A program made the translations under genes and the position numbers. The notes below the pieces were generated by a model, which saw only the letters and a program-made list of their open reading frames with translations, had not been told where the DNA came from and did no database searches. DNA of 59,715 nucleotides from NCBI RefSeq assembly GCF_001556105.1, contig NZ_LSIF01000086.1:1-59715 (forward strand), in the 5' to 3' direction. Shown here piece by piece: positions 1-8,427 of the stretch (the first letter of the stretch is position 1; every line of letters begins with the position of its first letter). Source of the stretch: Pseudoxanthomonas mexicana (GTDB lineage Bacteria; Pseudomonadota; Gammaproteobacteria; Xanthomonadales; Xanthomonadaceae).

Positions 1-23
1 CCATGCGGAACAAAGTCTCTACT

Positions 24-215
24 TTACGTTGGCCCAGTTCTCTGGGGGTGGGTCATAGGCGCTGATGTGGCGCCCTGATTGGTCGGTAGACATTGTTGGC
101 TCCCAGGCGTCACGCCCTGAGGGCAGGCTGTCTGCGCGAAAGCAGAAGCACTACCCGCAGCCAAAGCAACGCCAGCCATCAAGATCGGGGAGTGACATGC
201 GCGACGACCGATCAT
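24..215 (-). pseudogene. Truncated third copy of a secreted DUF4189-type protein
   Basis: A 63-codon reading frame starts with a signal peptide (hydrophobic ILMAGVALAAG, then an AFAQ-type cleavage site). It continues with TACPQGVTPGSQQCLP, the same mature N-terminus as the two upstream paralogues. It then stops (TAA at 26-24) just where the WGxMAED core should begin. Its ATG overlaps the stop of the preceding paralogue (ATGA), so it sits in the virB operon and is probably translated by coupling. Another frame stays open to the window edge but does not visibly restore the DUF4189 core. It is either a frameshifted remnant or a genuinely short secreted peptide. The window edge prevents a decision. 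Confidence 0.5.
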
Positions 216-715
216 GTTCCGCTGTAGTTGACCAATACTGGATGGGAACAGTTCGAGTAATTTACCTTGCAGACTCTGGCATTCAGTGCGACGCGCTTCG
301 GAAGTGCAAGACTGGAGGCCTCCTCGACATCCCGGCCATTCTGATGGTAAGCAATAGACTTGCCTACGGCATCGATGGGCTCTGCCACGACCGCACAGCT
401 ATTCTTGTACTCGTAGGCCGGCTTGAAGTTGATCCCACCCATCGCGACGCATTTTCTCTTCGCTTCGCGTCGTGCCGCTGCCTTGGTCAACTGGCCTGCC
501 GACGTACCGACGTATCCGTTCTCTTCGTCTTCTGCCATGGGGCCCCAGGTGTTTCGCCAGTGGAGCGGTGGCGCTGCTTGTTCTCCCGACACACCAGTTG
601 GGAGGCATTGCGAGCTCCCCGGTTTCACGCCTTGCGGGCATGCAGTCTGGGCACTCGCCATCGCGCTCAAGCTCCCGCATAGCGATAGAAGGAAGATCAT
701 GAACTTCATCTCCAT
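212..715 (-). CDS. Secreted DUF4189 domain protein (copy 2)
   Basis: This 167-residue protein has an N-terminal signal peptide of about 22 residues (cleavage near ASA/QT). Next come the ACPQGVKPGSSQCLP segment, a Pro-rich linker and a DUF4189-like core. Visible core motifs are WGPMAED, VGTSAGQL, an AKRKC helix, YEYKNSCAVVAEP, YHQNG and a terminal YSNC. Several Cys residues suggest disulphides in the periplasm. It follows copy 3 by 42 bases at the 3' end of the virB operon and overlaps the truncated copy by 4 bases. DUF4189 has no established reaction. The position at the end of an X-T4SS operon suggests a periplasmic accessory or immunity role, which is inference. An internal ATG six bases downstream is an alternative start. 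Confidence 0.8.
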   Translation of the reverse strand: MEMKFMIFLLSLCGSLSAMASAQTACPQGVKPGSSQCLPTGVSGEQAAPPLHWRNTWGPMAEDEENGYVGTSAGQLTKAAARREAKRKCVAMGGINFKPAYEYKNSCAVVAEPIDAVGKSIAYHQNGRDVEEASSLALPKRVALNARVCKVNYSNCSHPVLVNYSGT

Positions 716-757
716 GGCGGCTTAATCAAATATTGGGAATTGATCGGCTCCATATCC

Positions 758-1255
758 TTACTTCCGCAGGATCGGCGCGGTGCAATTAGAATAGATGACG
801 CGGCAATCGTGTCCGCCGTTCCCATTTCTGCATTGGGGAATCACCAGGCGGGTTGCCTCTTCTACCGTAGGTCCGTTCTGATAGTACCCATGCATAAATT
901 CCAAAAGTGCAATCGGCTCTGCAACTACCGCGCACGTATTCTTGTAGGAATACACAGCCTTGCAGCCCTCGCCCCCCATCGCCTCGCACTTCCTCACTGC
1001 CGCTCGCTGCGCAGCACCACGCGACAGCTCACCACTCGAGGTTCCCACGATCGACGACCTCTGATCTTCGGCCATCGCCCCCCATGTAAGCACCCAGCGG
1101 GGTGCGCGTGCAGGAGGCGCGACGGCACCACCGGTAGGTAAACATTGGGAGCTTCCTGGCGTCACACCCTGAGGACATGCCATCTGAGCTGATGCGTGAC
1201 CGCTGGAAACAAGCAGCCCCGCGACAAGTGTCGTGACAAAAATCGTTGCGCGCAT
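758..1255 (-). CDS. Secreted DUF4189 domain protein (copy 3)
   Basis: This 165-residue protein has a signal peptide of about 24 residues (ATIFVTTLVAGLLV, cleavage near ASA/QM). The mature part carries ACPQGVTPGSSQCLP, WGAMAED, VGTSSGEL, a VRKCEAMGG helix, YSYKNTCAVVAEP, YYQNG, and late Cys residues (DC, SNC). Copy 2 shares these motifs throughout, so the two are paralogues from local duplication. Its ATG directly follows the virB6 stop codon (TAGATG), which ties its translation to the secretion operon. No catalytic motif is recognised. A secreted partner or protector of the T4SS is the working guess. Confidence 0.82.
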   Translation of the reverse strand: MRATIFVTTLVAGLLVSSGHASAQMACPQGVTPGSSQCLPTGGAVAPPARAPRWVLTWGAMAEDQRSSIVGTSSGELSRGAAQRAAVRKCEAMGGEGCKAVYSYKNTCAVVAEPIALLEFMHGYYQNGPTVEEATRLVIPQCRNGNGGHDCRVIYSNCTAPILRK

Positions 1256-2332
1256 CTAACCTGCGCTCCTATGAGTTCCGTTCGGCACGCCGGCCTGAAC
1301 GGTAGCTCTGGCATCCGCTTGGCCGGTAGCAGGCTGGCTTGGAACCGGGGTGTAGCCAGAGCCGGTCGGCTGCATCGCCTGCCCCTGCCCGAACGCGTTG
1401 TACGCCATGAACTGACCGACAGTGCCCTGGAAGAACGCAGCAGCCATCGGCGGCACCGTGACCAGAAAGAGGGTCATCAACAGACCCAGGCCACCCTGCT
1501 GCATGGCCATGCTGCTGACACCCTGCGGCGAGGTGTTGGCCGCGAGCGTCGCCACGTACTGGGCGACATAGGCGACGGCGACCACGCCGAGCAATTTCGA
1601 GATCATCGACACCGTGAAGCTCAGTACCGCGAGCGAGAACATGGTGCCGATGCCGTACCACACCCACTTCTGGAACATGCTCTTGGTCTGTTCGAATCCC
1701 AGGGTCAGGATGAAGAACGGACCCAGGCCGATGAAGAGCGCCATGGCCATCTTGTACATCAGCAGAATTGCACCGCCCATCAGCGAAGGCCCGGCAACCC
1801 CGACGCCGGTGAACCACATGGTCCGGGTCTTGGCGGCCTGCAGTGTTTCGTCGAAGCTGGTGTAGAGCGCGTCGATCGCGACCATTGCAACTTCCATCGT
1901 CTGAAGGTTGTCGTCGATCGAATCCTCAGGCCCTTCGTCCTCGCCGGTCACCAGCTCGTTGATGGTGCGCGGCATGTCGTCGGTCAGCAGTTGGTGGATG
2001 TTGCTACTTCCCAGCGCGAACGTGGTCGCGACGGTGATGATCATCACCCACTTCAACGACTTGACCACCAGCTCCATCATGAACTGCCGGGACTGGCCGG
2101 TGACGATGCGGTACCCCTGCAGCAGCACCCAGAGCGTCAGCAGGACGAACGCGATGCCGCCCACCCACTCGGCCATCGCGCCAAGCAGGTTGTCGCGGAA
2201 CACGTTGATCTCCTCGTCGACCCAATCGAAGATCAGCCTGAAGAACGCCCAGCGCTCGACGGCGCCGATCGCTGCTTCCATTCCGCGCAGCAGGAAGGCA
2301 AGTCCGTTATCCAATGATGGCAAATGCACCAT
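1256..2332 (-). CDS. virB6: T4SS inner-membrane channel protein VirB6
   Basis: A polytopic protein of 358 residues with several strongly hydrophobic segments. They include AEWVGGIAFVLLTLWVLL near 53-70, WVMIITVATTF near 94, GGAILLMYKMAMALFIGLGPFFILTLGFE near 183-211 and a late LLMTLFLVTVPPMAAAFF. This layout and the central GLGPFF motif fit the TrbL/VirB6 family, which forms part of the inner-membrane complex and the substrate path. The tail of about 50 residues is hydrophilic and Gly/Pro/Gln-rich. It lies between virB5 and the DUF4189 array. An AAGGAA motif precedes the ATG. Confidence 0.93.
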   Translation of the reverse strand: MVHLPSLDNGLAFLLRGMEAAIGAVERWAFFRLIFDWVDEEINVFRDNLLGAMAEWVGGIAFVLLTLWVLLQGYRIVTGQSRQFMMELVVKSLKWVMIITVATTFALGSSNIHQLLTDDMPRTINELVTGEDEGPEDSIDDNLQTMEVAMVAIDALYTSFDETLQAAKTRTMWFTGVGVAGPSLMGGAILLMYKMAMALFIGLGPFFILTLGFEQTKSMFQKWVWYGIGTMFSLAVLSFTVSMISKLLGVVAVAYVAQYVATLAANTSPQGVSSMAMQQGGLGLLMTLFLVTVPPMAAAFFQGTVGQFMAYNAFGQGQAMQPTGSGYTPVPSQPATGQADARATVQAGVPNGTHRSAG

Positions 2333-2392
2333 GCTTCATTCCTTCGTGTGGCGGCGATGCGTCCTGCTTCGCCGCCCGTGTTCCGGATCAGA

Positions 2393-3181
2393 TCAGTTGC
2401 GGCGCCTGGATTGCGCTGCATCCAGCGCGATCTTCAGCGTACCGATACCCACGGCACCCCCGATGATGCCGCCCAGGCCGCCACCGGGACCTCCCGATGC
2501 GTTGCCCTTGCCGTCCAGCGCCTGCTGGGAAAGCGTCTTGCTCGCTTCCTGCAGGTAGCCGATGCGGGCGATATACGCGTCCATGTAAGTCTGCTGCTGC
2601 TGGCGATCGATCTCCATCTGCGACATCAGCAGCAGGATGCGGTTCGTGTTGTCCTGCAGCTTGCCGACCTCGTGGCTGCGGATGCCACCGCGCTGGCGCT
2701 TGAGATCATCCAGGTAGCGCTGGCGCTGCGTGGTCACCTCGTACATCTTCAGCGAGTAGTTGTACTTCGCAAGCTCCGTGTCCACGATCTCGCGGCACAG
2801 CTGGTACTGCTGCTGGGCGATGCCGCTGCTGGCCTGCTTGCAGCGGTTGTCGGCATTCATGTTGACGCCGCTCCGGGTCGGCTGCGCGTGCTGCAGCTTT
2901 TCCTCCGGCTCGGGCGCGGCCTTGCTGTCGTCGTTGTTGCCGTTGAACGATTCGAAGACCTGCTGCTGATACAACTCGCGAAGGTTGCCGTTGACCGTGC
3001 CATTGCCGGTCCCGTTGGCGCTGGTCGTGCCGATACGGCCGTTCATGTCCTGGAGCTTGGTGTTGGCCGCGTTGTCGACCACCCGCCATTGCGCGTGTGC
3101 GATGGACGCGGCGCCCATCCCCACCACAAGGAAGGCGATGGCGATATGGCGTGTGGTGAGGTGCAATGTCAGCGGGTTCAT
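2393..3181 (-). CDS. virB5: VirB5-like T4SS pilus/periplasmic protein
   Basis: A 262-residue exported protein with a signal peptide ending near AHA/QW at residue 30. The mature N-terminus (QWRVVDNAAN) is followed by a Gly/Asn-rich stretch. A long helical region (about 120-225) rich in Gln, Arg and Leu has two Cys (CKQ, LCRE). The tail is Gly-rich (GGPGGGLGGIIGGAVGIG). The size, helical character and position between virB4 and virB6 match VirB5, the minor pilus component. VirB5 sequences are poorly conserved, so the call rests mostly on context and architecture. Confidence 0.75.
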   Translation of the reverse strand: MNPLTLHLTTRHIAIAFLVVGMGAASIAHAQWRVVDNAANTKLQDMNGRIGTTSANGTGNGTVNGNLRELYQQQVFESFNGNNDDSKAAPEPEEKLQHAQPTRSGVNMNADNRCKQASSGIAQQQYQLCREIVDTELAKYNYSLKMYEVTTQRQRYLDDLKRQRGGIRSHEVGKLQDNTNRILLLMSQMEIDRQQQQTYMDAYIARIGYLQEASKTLSQQALDGKGNASGGPGGGLGGIIGGAVGIGTLKIALDAAQSRRRN

Positions 3182-3203
3182 GATGGTGTCCTCTTCGATC
3201 CGT

Positions 3204-5714
3204 TCAGCGCTGAATACTGGAGTAGGCGGGCCGTGTGGAGCGCGGGCCGGTGGAACGGTCTTCCGGAGTGGATGACGACGCGCCGGATGTTTCCCTTCGG
3301 CTTCGCGAGCCCTTCCGCTCCTGCTGGAAACGCGGCAGCCACTGCTCGGGCAGCAGGTCGGCCTTGTCGATGCCGAGGCGCAGCGCCTCGTCGTCGACGA
3401 TCCTGTGCATGATCTCGATGTTGTCGGTGCTGGCCGAGATCACCGCCAGCGCGTCGTCCATCCCGCGCAGGTTGAGCTGGCAGACCGTCGACGCGTGACC
3501 CTGCTTGACCAGGAAGCAACGCGAACGCTCGTCCAGGCTCTTGATCACCTGGAACTCCGCATCGGTCAGCTTCAGGCCGTCGATGTAGTCTTCGCGCGCC
3601 GCATTCGGATTGGGCAGCAGGATCAGCGTGGCCGTCTGTTCGATGAGCGCGGCTGAGATGTCGCTGGCCAGCGCATCCTCCGGGCTCTGCGTGGCGAAGA
3701 TGCCCAGGCCGTTCTGCTTCCGGATCGTCTTCTGCTTGTTCTTCGCGAAGTCCTTCAGCGCACCGCCGCCGTCGAGGATCTTCCAGAACTCGTCCATCAC
3801 GTAGATCAGCGGCCGGCCGTCGATGAGCTCCTCCAGCCGGTGCAGCAGATAGTTGATCACCGGCACACGGATCTCCGCGTTCTCGATGACGTCGGTGTAG
3901 TCAAAGCCGATGATGCTGGCGCGGCTCAGGTCGATGGTGTCCACGGGATTGTCGAAGACCCAGCCCAGCACATTCCCGGCCGTCCACTTGCGCAGGCGTG
4001 CGTACAGGCCGTCGTCGCCCATGTTGGGCAGGCTCTTCTGGAAATTGGTCATCGACCGCAAATGGAGTGGCATGTCCAGCATCGCCTCCACCGCACGGAA
4101 CACATCCTCGTCCTCGCGCGCGGTGTAGTGGGTCTTGCCCGCCAGGACCTTGACCAGCCCGGCGAGGAACTGCACGTTGGCGTCGGTGCGCTCGCACTGG
4201 AACGGATTGAACCCGGTCGGCTGCCCGTTCTCCAGTGCCAGGTAATTGCCACCGCAGGCGCGCACGAATATCTCCGCGCCGCGGTCCTTGTCGAAGAAGA
4301 AGATCGTCGGCACGGGATCGAACTTCTGCACCTGGCTGAGCAGGAAGTTGATCAGCGCCGTCTTGCCCGTACCCGACTTGCCGATGACCATCGTGTTGGC
4401 AATGGCCTTCTCGCCGAGCGAGTTCTCCGCCGGATGGGTGGCGTGGAAGTTGAAGTAGTACGGCTGCCCGTTGGTGGTCTGCAGCACGGTCACGCTGTCG
4501 CCCCACGGATTGTTGTCGCGCTTTCCGGTGGCGAAATTGTGCAATGGCGATAGGCCTAAGAAATTCAGTGAACTGACGTTGGCCAGACGGGTGCGGTAAC
4601 GCCAGTTGCCCGGCAGCTGCGAATAGAACGACGAACAGACGGCCAGGTCTTCCTTCGCCGAGACAAAGCCGGCGTTGGACAGTTCCGCACGTGCGACGGC
4701 CACATTCTGCGAGAGGCGCTGTTGGTCTTCCGCGTATAGCACCATGATGAAGTGGTACTCGCCGAGGACGAAGTTGCCCGAGGCGACCTGGTCCATGGCG
4801 TGGTCCAGTTCCACGATCTGGCTGACTGCCTTGTCGCCGGACGAAATCATCATGCCCTTGGTACGGTCCAGTACCTTCAAGGCATCCTGGCGTCCCATCG
4901 GGCTGAACGAGTGGGTGATGACGTACTCGAAGTCCAGATACTTCAAGCCATTGAGGATGCCGGGCCAGGTGCCATCGGTGTATTCCTTGATATTGAGGAT
5001 GGCACCGAAGTGGTTCTTTCCGTCCGGCGCGCTCACCGCGAAGTCGCCCGTCTTCGATGAGAACATGTGACGGCTGACGGCCAGGTAGTCGTACAGCGGC
5101 GCGTTCAACACCGGCACCGGCTCCGAGATGCGGTTGAGCACGAAGCCGAAGAACTCCAGCGTCTCGGAGAACACGCCCCCCGCATCGGACTCGTACATGC
5201 CCAACCGGATCGGCGCATAGTCCTTCAGTACCGCCTCGACGTTGCCGGCGAGCTCCATCAGCTTGCCTACCGCCTGCTCCTGTTCGGCCTGCAGGCGCGG
5301 CACGCTGGCTGACTTCTCGACGAACTTCTTTCCCAGCACGATGGGTCGGTAGATCATCGTGAGGTACAGCTCATTCTGCATGATCTTCTGCGCCGACAAC
5401 GCGTCGAGGTATCCGTCCGACAATTCCTGGTTGAATGCCTGTCCGAAGCGCGCACCGGAGCGCACGCGTCCGCGTCGCCGCAGGTCGTGCACCCAGAACG
5501 CGACGTTCACGAAGTCGGGGGCGCGCAGGGTCTGCAGCATGCGGTTGAACGTGTTGTGGCGGTGCTCCAGTTCCCACTCCTCGCGCCCCACGAACGGGAG
5601 CCCGTCCAGCCGCCATGTCAGCAGGAAATCGCCGCCCGTCGTCTTGACCACGTGCGGCGACACATGGGCGGACAGCGGAACGAACTCGGCGATGGACGGG
5701 TCGGGCGCGAGCAT
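3204..5714 (-). CDS. virB4: T4SS ATPase VirB4
   Basis: An 836-residue ATPase. The N-terminal half is a CagE/VirB4 domain (FVPLSAHVSPHVVKT, LEHRHNTFNRMLQTL). The C-terminal half is a RecA-like motor with Walker A GKSGTGKT near residue 440, FFFDKDRGAEIF, a Walker B region ending YVMDEFWKIL, and FATQSPEDAL. VirB4 powers pilus assembly and secretion at the inner membrane. The residues after about 795 are Ser/Arg/Thr-rich and look disordered. It begins 4 bases after virB3 ends and is followed by virB5 after 22 bases. Confidence 0.97.
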   Translation of the reverse strand: MLAPDPSIAEFVPLSAHVSPHVVKTTGGDFLLTWRLDGLPFVGREEWELEHRHNTFNRMLQTLRAPDFVNVAFWVHDLRRRGRVRSGARFGQAFNQELSDGYLDALSAQKIMQNELYLTMIYRPIVLGKKFVEKSASVPRLQAEQEQAVGKLMELAGNVEAVLKDYAPIRLGMYESDAGGVFSETLEFFGFVLNRISEPVPVLNAPLYDYLAVSRHMFSSKTGDFAVSAPDGKNHFGAILNIKEYTDGTWPGILNGLKYLDFEYVITHSFSPMGRQDALKVLDRTKGMMISSGDKAVSQIVELDHAMDQVASGNFVLGEYHFIMVLYAEDQQRLSQNVAVARAELSNAGFVSAKEDLAVCSSFYSQLPGNWRYRTRLANVSSLNFLGLSPLHNFATGKRDNNPWGDSVTVLQTTNGQPYYFNFHATHPAENSLGEKAIANTMVIGKSGTGKTALINFLLSQVQKFDPVPTIFFFDKDRGAEIFVRACGGNYLALENGQPTGFNPFQCERTDANVQFLAGLVKVLAGKTHYTAREDEDVFRAVEAMLDMPLHLRSMTNFQKSLPNMGDDGLYARLRKWTAGNVLGWVFDNPVDTIDLSRASIIGFDYTDVIENAEIRVPVINYLLHRLEELIDGRPLIYVMDEFWKILDGGGALKDFAKNKQKTIRKQNGLGIFATQSPEDALASDISAALIEQTATLILLPNPNAAREDYIDGLKLTDAEFQVIKSLDERSRCFLVKQGHASTVCQLNLRGMDDALAVISASTDNIEIMHRIVDDEALRLGIDKADLLPEQWLPRFQQERKGSRSRRETSGASSSTPEDRSTGPRSTRPAYSSIQR

Positions 5715-5718
5715 GGGA

Positions 5719-6033
5719 TCAGTCCGGAATCGATTCGTCGAAACGCTTGCGGTAGGTATTGGGCGTGAACACCCACATGCCTTCGTGGTGGCGGAGGTTC
5801 CGGACCTTGGTCCGGAACTGCCACCGCAAGCCGAGCAGCCGGAAGATCATTTCGTCGCGGCGTGCCATCTGCCGCATGATGAAGATGACCAGCGGCAGCA
5901 AGGCCAGGAAGAACATGTTGAAGTAGAACGTGAGCAGCAGGCAGCCGCCCGCCCCGATCGTGAAGGGCACGTAGGGCACCCCCATGAACATGGGCGGGCG
6001 CGTGCAACCCCTGAACAGCACGTTCCTATGCAT
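5719..6033 (-). CDS. virB3: T4SS inner-membrane protein VirB3
   Basis: A short 104-residue membrane protein with the family signature: an N-terminal amphipathic region (LFRGCTRPPMFMGVPYVPF) and then two adjacent membrane segments (GAGGCLLLTFYFNMFF and LALLPLVIFIMRQMA). The C-terminus is basic (RWQFRTKVRNLRHH). VirB3 associates with VirB4 at the inner membrane. The start overlaps the virB2 stop by 8 bases, so the two are translationally coupled. Confidence 0.92.
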   Translation of the reverse strand: MHRNVLFRGCTRPPMFMGVPYVPFTIGAGGCLLLTFYFNMFFLALLPLVIFIMRQMARRDEMIFRLLGLRWQFRTKVRNLRHHEGMWVFTPNTYRKRFDESIPD

Positions 6034-6400
6034 ACTGCGTCAGCATCTGGCCCACGACCATCGTGGTTGAGGTGACATCTGCCGGCAGCAGCATCTTGGC
6101 GATCTGCGCGGCAGCGCCGATCAGGAAGCCACCGATCAGCACCGGCGCCACATCGCCCACGCGCTTGTGGTTGAACGCGATCTGGTAGCCCGCGAAGATC
6201 ACCGCGATGGTCACGATGGCAATCGACGCCACGTTCAACAGCGAGTTGATGTTGGTGAAGAAGCTGGTGACGCGCCCCTGCGCGCCGGTAACGTCCTGGG
6301 CGAACGCCAGTTCGGGGAAAGCCAGCGCGATGGCGGCGGCGACCGCCATGACGAAGGCACCGGATGCCTGCTTTGCTTGGATAACCTGGATGTTGTTCAT
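6026..6400 (-). CDS. virB2: T4SS major pilin VirB2
   Basis: A 124-residue TrbC/VirB2-family pilin. The ATG at 6400 begins MNNIQVIQAKQ, and the longer upstream frame is rejected. The long signal sequence (AVAAAIALAFPELAFA) ends near residue 34. Two hydrophobic helices follow: LLNVASIAIVTIAVIFAGYQIAF and VLIGGFLIGAAAQIAKMLL, separated by the basic loop NHKRVGD. This helix-loop-helix is the pilin hallmark. It lies between virB1 and virB3. A gap of 74 bases before it may allow separate translation control. Confidence 0.93.
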   Translation of the reverse strand: MNNIQVIQAKQASGAFVMAVAAAIALAFPELAFAQDVTGAQGRVTSFFTNINSLLNVASIAIVTIAVIFAGYQIAFNHKRVGDVAPVLIGGFLIGAAAQIAKMLLPADVTSTTMVVGQMLTQYA

Positions 6401-6474
6401 AGTGGACCCCAAATGGTGGTTGCAACGGTGTGTGGCACTTTCGCGTGCCGATGGGCCATCCCTGGCGGGTTCTG

Positions 6475-7272
6475 CTAGAAGACGAAAGCGTCGTCCCTCC
6501 CGGATGCCTGCACGGCCTGTGGCGCCTGCGGCGCCTCGGCGGTGTTCTGGTAGTAGGCCTGCACGAGAACCGGCGCCTCGGCGGAGGCCTGGGCGGTGGC
6601 CGTCGCCGCGGCCGCAATCGGCGACCTCGCCACCGCGGGTGCGACGGCCGCGGGCGCTTGCGGCACTCCAGCCGACGCAGCGACGCGGCGCTGCACGTCC
6701 GGGCGATCGCCCTGCGCTTCCTCGATGCGTCGCGCCACGCGCGACGATGTCGCGGCCGCCCGCGACCCGATTCGCGCCGGAGTGCTCGCGGTCCGGCGGT
6801 CGATCACGGGAATGGCCGCCGTGCTGCCTTCGCCCGCCTGCCGCTGCCAGGACGCGAACACCTTCTGCACATAGCCGTGCCGGTAGCCGGTGGTGAAGTT
6901 GCCGGAGTAGTAGCAGCTGAACGCCTTGCCCCAGTCGCTGCCGGAGCGCGAATAGCACTCGGCGAGGATGCGCGAACCGGCCTGCAGGTTGGGGCAGACG
7001 TCGAATGCCTTCTTGTAGCTGTGCAGACCTTGCCGCGCGAGGTTGTACCGGTTGACCTGGGCCAGTCCCAGCGAGAAGTTGTAGCCACGGTCTTCCAGCA
7101 TGCGGGCCGTTGATACCGCCTCGTCAAGGTTGCGCGGCTGTCGCGCGAGCCGCCCTCCCACCACGCCGATCGCGTAGGGATTGAACGACGATTCGACTTT
7201 CACGACGTGCTCCATCACCGTCGGCGGAACCGCCAGTCCGGTGCATCCCATCAGTTCCATGCCCGGCAACAT
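6475..7272 (-). CDS. virB1: VirB1-family lytic transglycosylase
   Basis: A 265-residue protein from the ATG at 7272, which has AGGAGG eight bases upstream. The SLT-type catalytic region occupies about 15-170, with Glu27 in HVVKVESSFNPYAIGVVGG and the downstream motif NFSLGLAQVNRYN. This locally opens peptidoglycan so the T4SS can assemble. No classic signal peptide is visible, as in many VirB1 homologues. The last 90 residues are Ala/Pro/Gln-rich and probably disordered. A longer in-frame extension upstream would overlap virB11 and has Arg/His-rich shadow composition, so it is rejected. Confidence 0.92.
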   Translation of the reverse strand: MLPGMELMGCTGLAVPPTVMEHVVKVESSFNPYAIGVVGGRLARQPRNLDEAVSTARMLEDRGYNFSLGLAQVNRYNLARQGLHSYKKAFDVCPNLQAGSRILAECYSRSGSDWGKAFSCYYSGNFTTGYRHGYVQKVFASWQRQAGEGSTAAIPVIDRRTASTPARIGSRAAATSSRVARRIEEAQGDRPDVQRRVAASAGVPQAPAAVAPAVARSPIAAAATATAQASAEAPVLVQAYYQNTAEAPQAPQAVQASGRDDAFVF

Positions 7273-7373
7273 CAGCGGTTCCTCCTCGTCCGGCCACAGG
7301 TGATGCAGGCGTCCGTACGCTTTTCCCCTGCCGTTGTTTCCATCGATGTGCGTGGGAGCTTCATACGCGTCCT

Positions 7374-8414
7374 TCAGGAGCCCAGCGCACGGGCGGGATC
7401 GAAATCGATGCCGGTGATGTAGCGGCGTCCGGCGTGCGCCTTGATGTGCACAACGATGTCGATGGTCATCTTCAGCAAGCGCTTGATGACATCGAACTCC
7501 AGTCCGGCGCCTTCGGCCGAGGCCTTCACCATCAGCGCAAGCTGGTCCCACGTCTGCGCCGTGCTGCCTGCATGGCAGCTGGTGATGGAGCCCGGATGGC
7601 CGGATGCGCAGTTGCGGATGAAGTAGAACGATTCGTCGCCACGCAGCTCGGCCAGGATGATGCGGTCCGGCTTCATGCGCAGGCAGGCCTCCATGCAGTT
7701 CTTGGCGGTGACGTTGCTGGCGCTCTGCCCGCCCTTGGAGTACAGCAGGTGCACGACGTTGGGCTGCCGGATGAACAGCTCGCGCGCGTCCTCAATCGTC
7801 ACCAGGCGCTCCTGGTCGGGGATGTGGTTGACCAGGGACTTCATGAAAGTGGTCTTGCCACTGCCGGTCGCACCTGCCACCACGATGTTCTTGTGGTACT
7901 GCACGGCCTTGCGGAAGAACTCGGCGTAGTTGCGCCTGCGGCGCAGTTCCAGCAGTTCCTGGTCGTGGTCGCCGAGGATCTGCTGCTGCTCGAGGATTTC
8001 GTCGAAGAAGCCATCCTGCTCGTATTGCTCCAGCGTCTTGCTGAATTTCGCCGGCAGGCGGATGGTGATCGACACCTTGCCAGCGTCGCAGGCCGGAGGG
8101 ATCACGAACTGGGCGCGCTGACCGGTCGGAAAGGTCAGCGAGACCATCGGGTCGATGTCGGTGATGCGCTGGCCAGTGTTGCTTTCGTTGACGACGGAGG
8201 TGCAGAACTGGCGGGCGCGCTCGAAGGTCAGTGTCGGCACGTCCGCCTTCAGCCAGCCCGCGCGCGCCGTCTCGAGGTAGAGCTCGCCCGGACGGTTGAT
8301 GCAGATCTCGGTGACGTCCGAGGAGTGCATGTGCTCGCCGATCCCGAGCACCTGGTACTGGTAGTCCAGGAACTCGTTGGAGACGCGGGCAAGTGGCTCG
8401 TTCTGCGTATCCAT
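7374..8414 (-). CDS. virB11: T4SS hexameric ATPase VirB11
   Basis: A 346-residue secretion ATPase of the PulE/VirB11 family. The N-terminal domain (about 20-130) includes GIGEHMHSSDVTEICINRPGE. The C-terminal RecA domain has Walker A GATGSGKTTF near residue 178, an Asp box (VTIEDARELFI), Walker B (RIILAELRGDE) and the His box SGHPGSITSCHAGS. VirB11 works with VirB4 and VirD4 during pilus assembly and substrate passage. It starts 13 bases after virB10. Confidence 0.97.
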   Translation of the reverse strand: MDTQNEPLARVSNEFLDYQYQVLGIGEHMHSSDVTEICINRPGELYLETARAGWLKADVPTLTFERARQFCTSVVNESNTGQRITDIDPMVSLTFPTGQRAQFVIPPACDAGKVSITIRLPAKFSKTLEQYEQDGFFDEILEQQQILGDHDQELLELRRRRNYAEFFRKAVQYHKNIVVAGATGSGKTTFMKSLVNHIPDQERLVTIEDARELFIRQPNVVHLLYSKGGQSASNVTAKNCMEACLRMKPDRIILAELRGDESFYFIRNCASGHPGSITSCHAGSTAQTWDQLALMVKASAEGAGLEFDVIKRLLKMTIDIVVHIKAHAGRRYITGIDFDPARALGS

Positions 8415-8427
8415 GACTGCAGGCCCG

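Noticed and set aside
6475..7551. A longer virB1 with about 93 extra N-terminal residues
   Set aside because: The extension overlaps virB11, is Arg/His-rich, and lacks a ribosome site, while ATG 7272 has AGGAGG.
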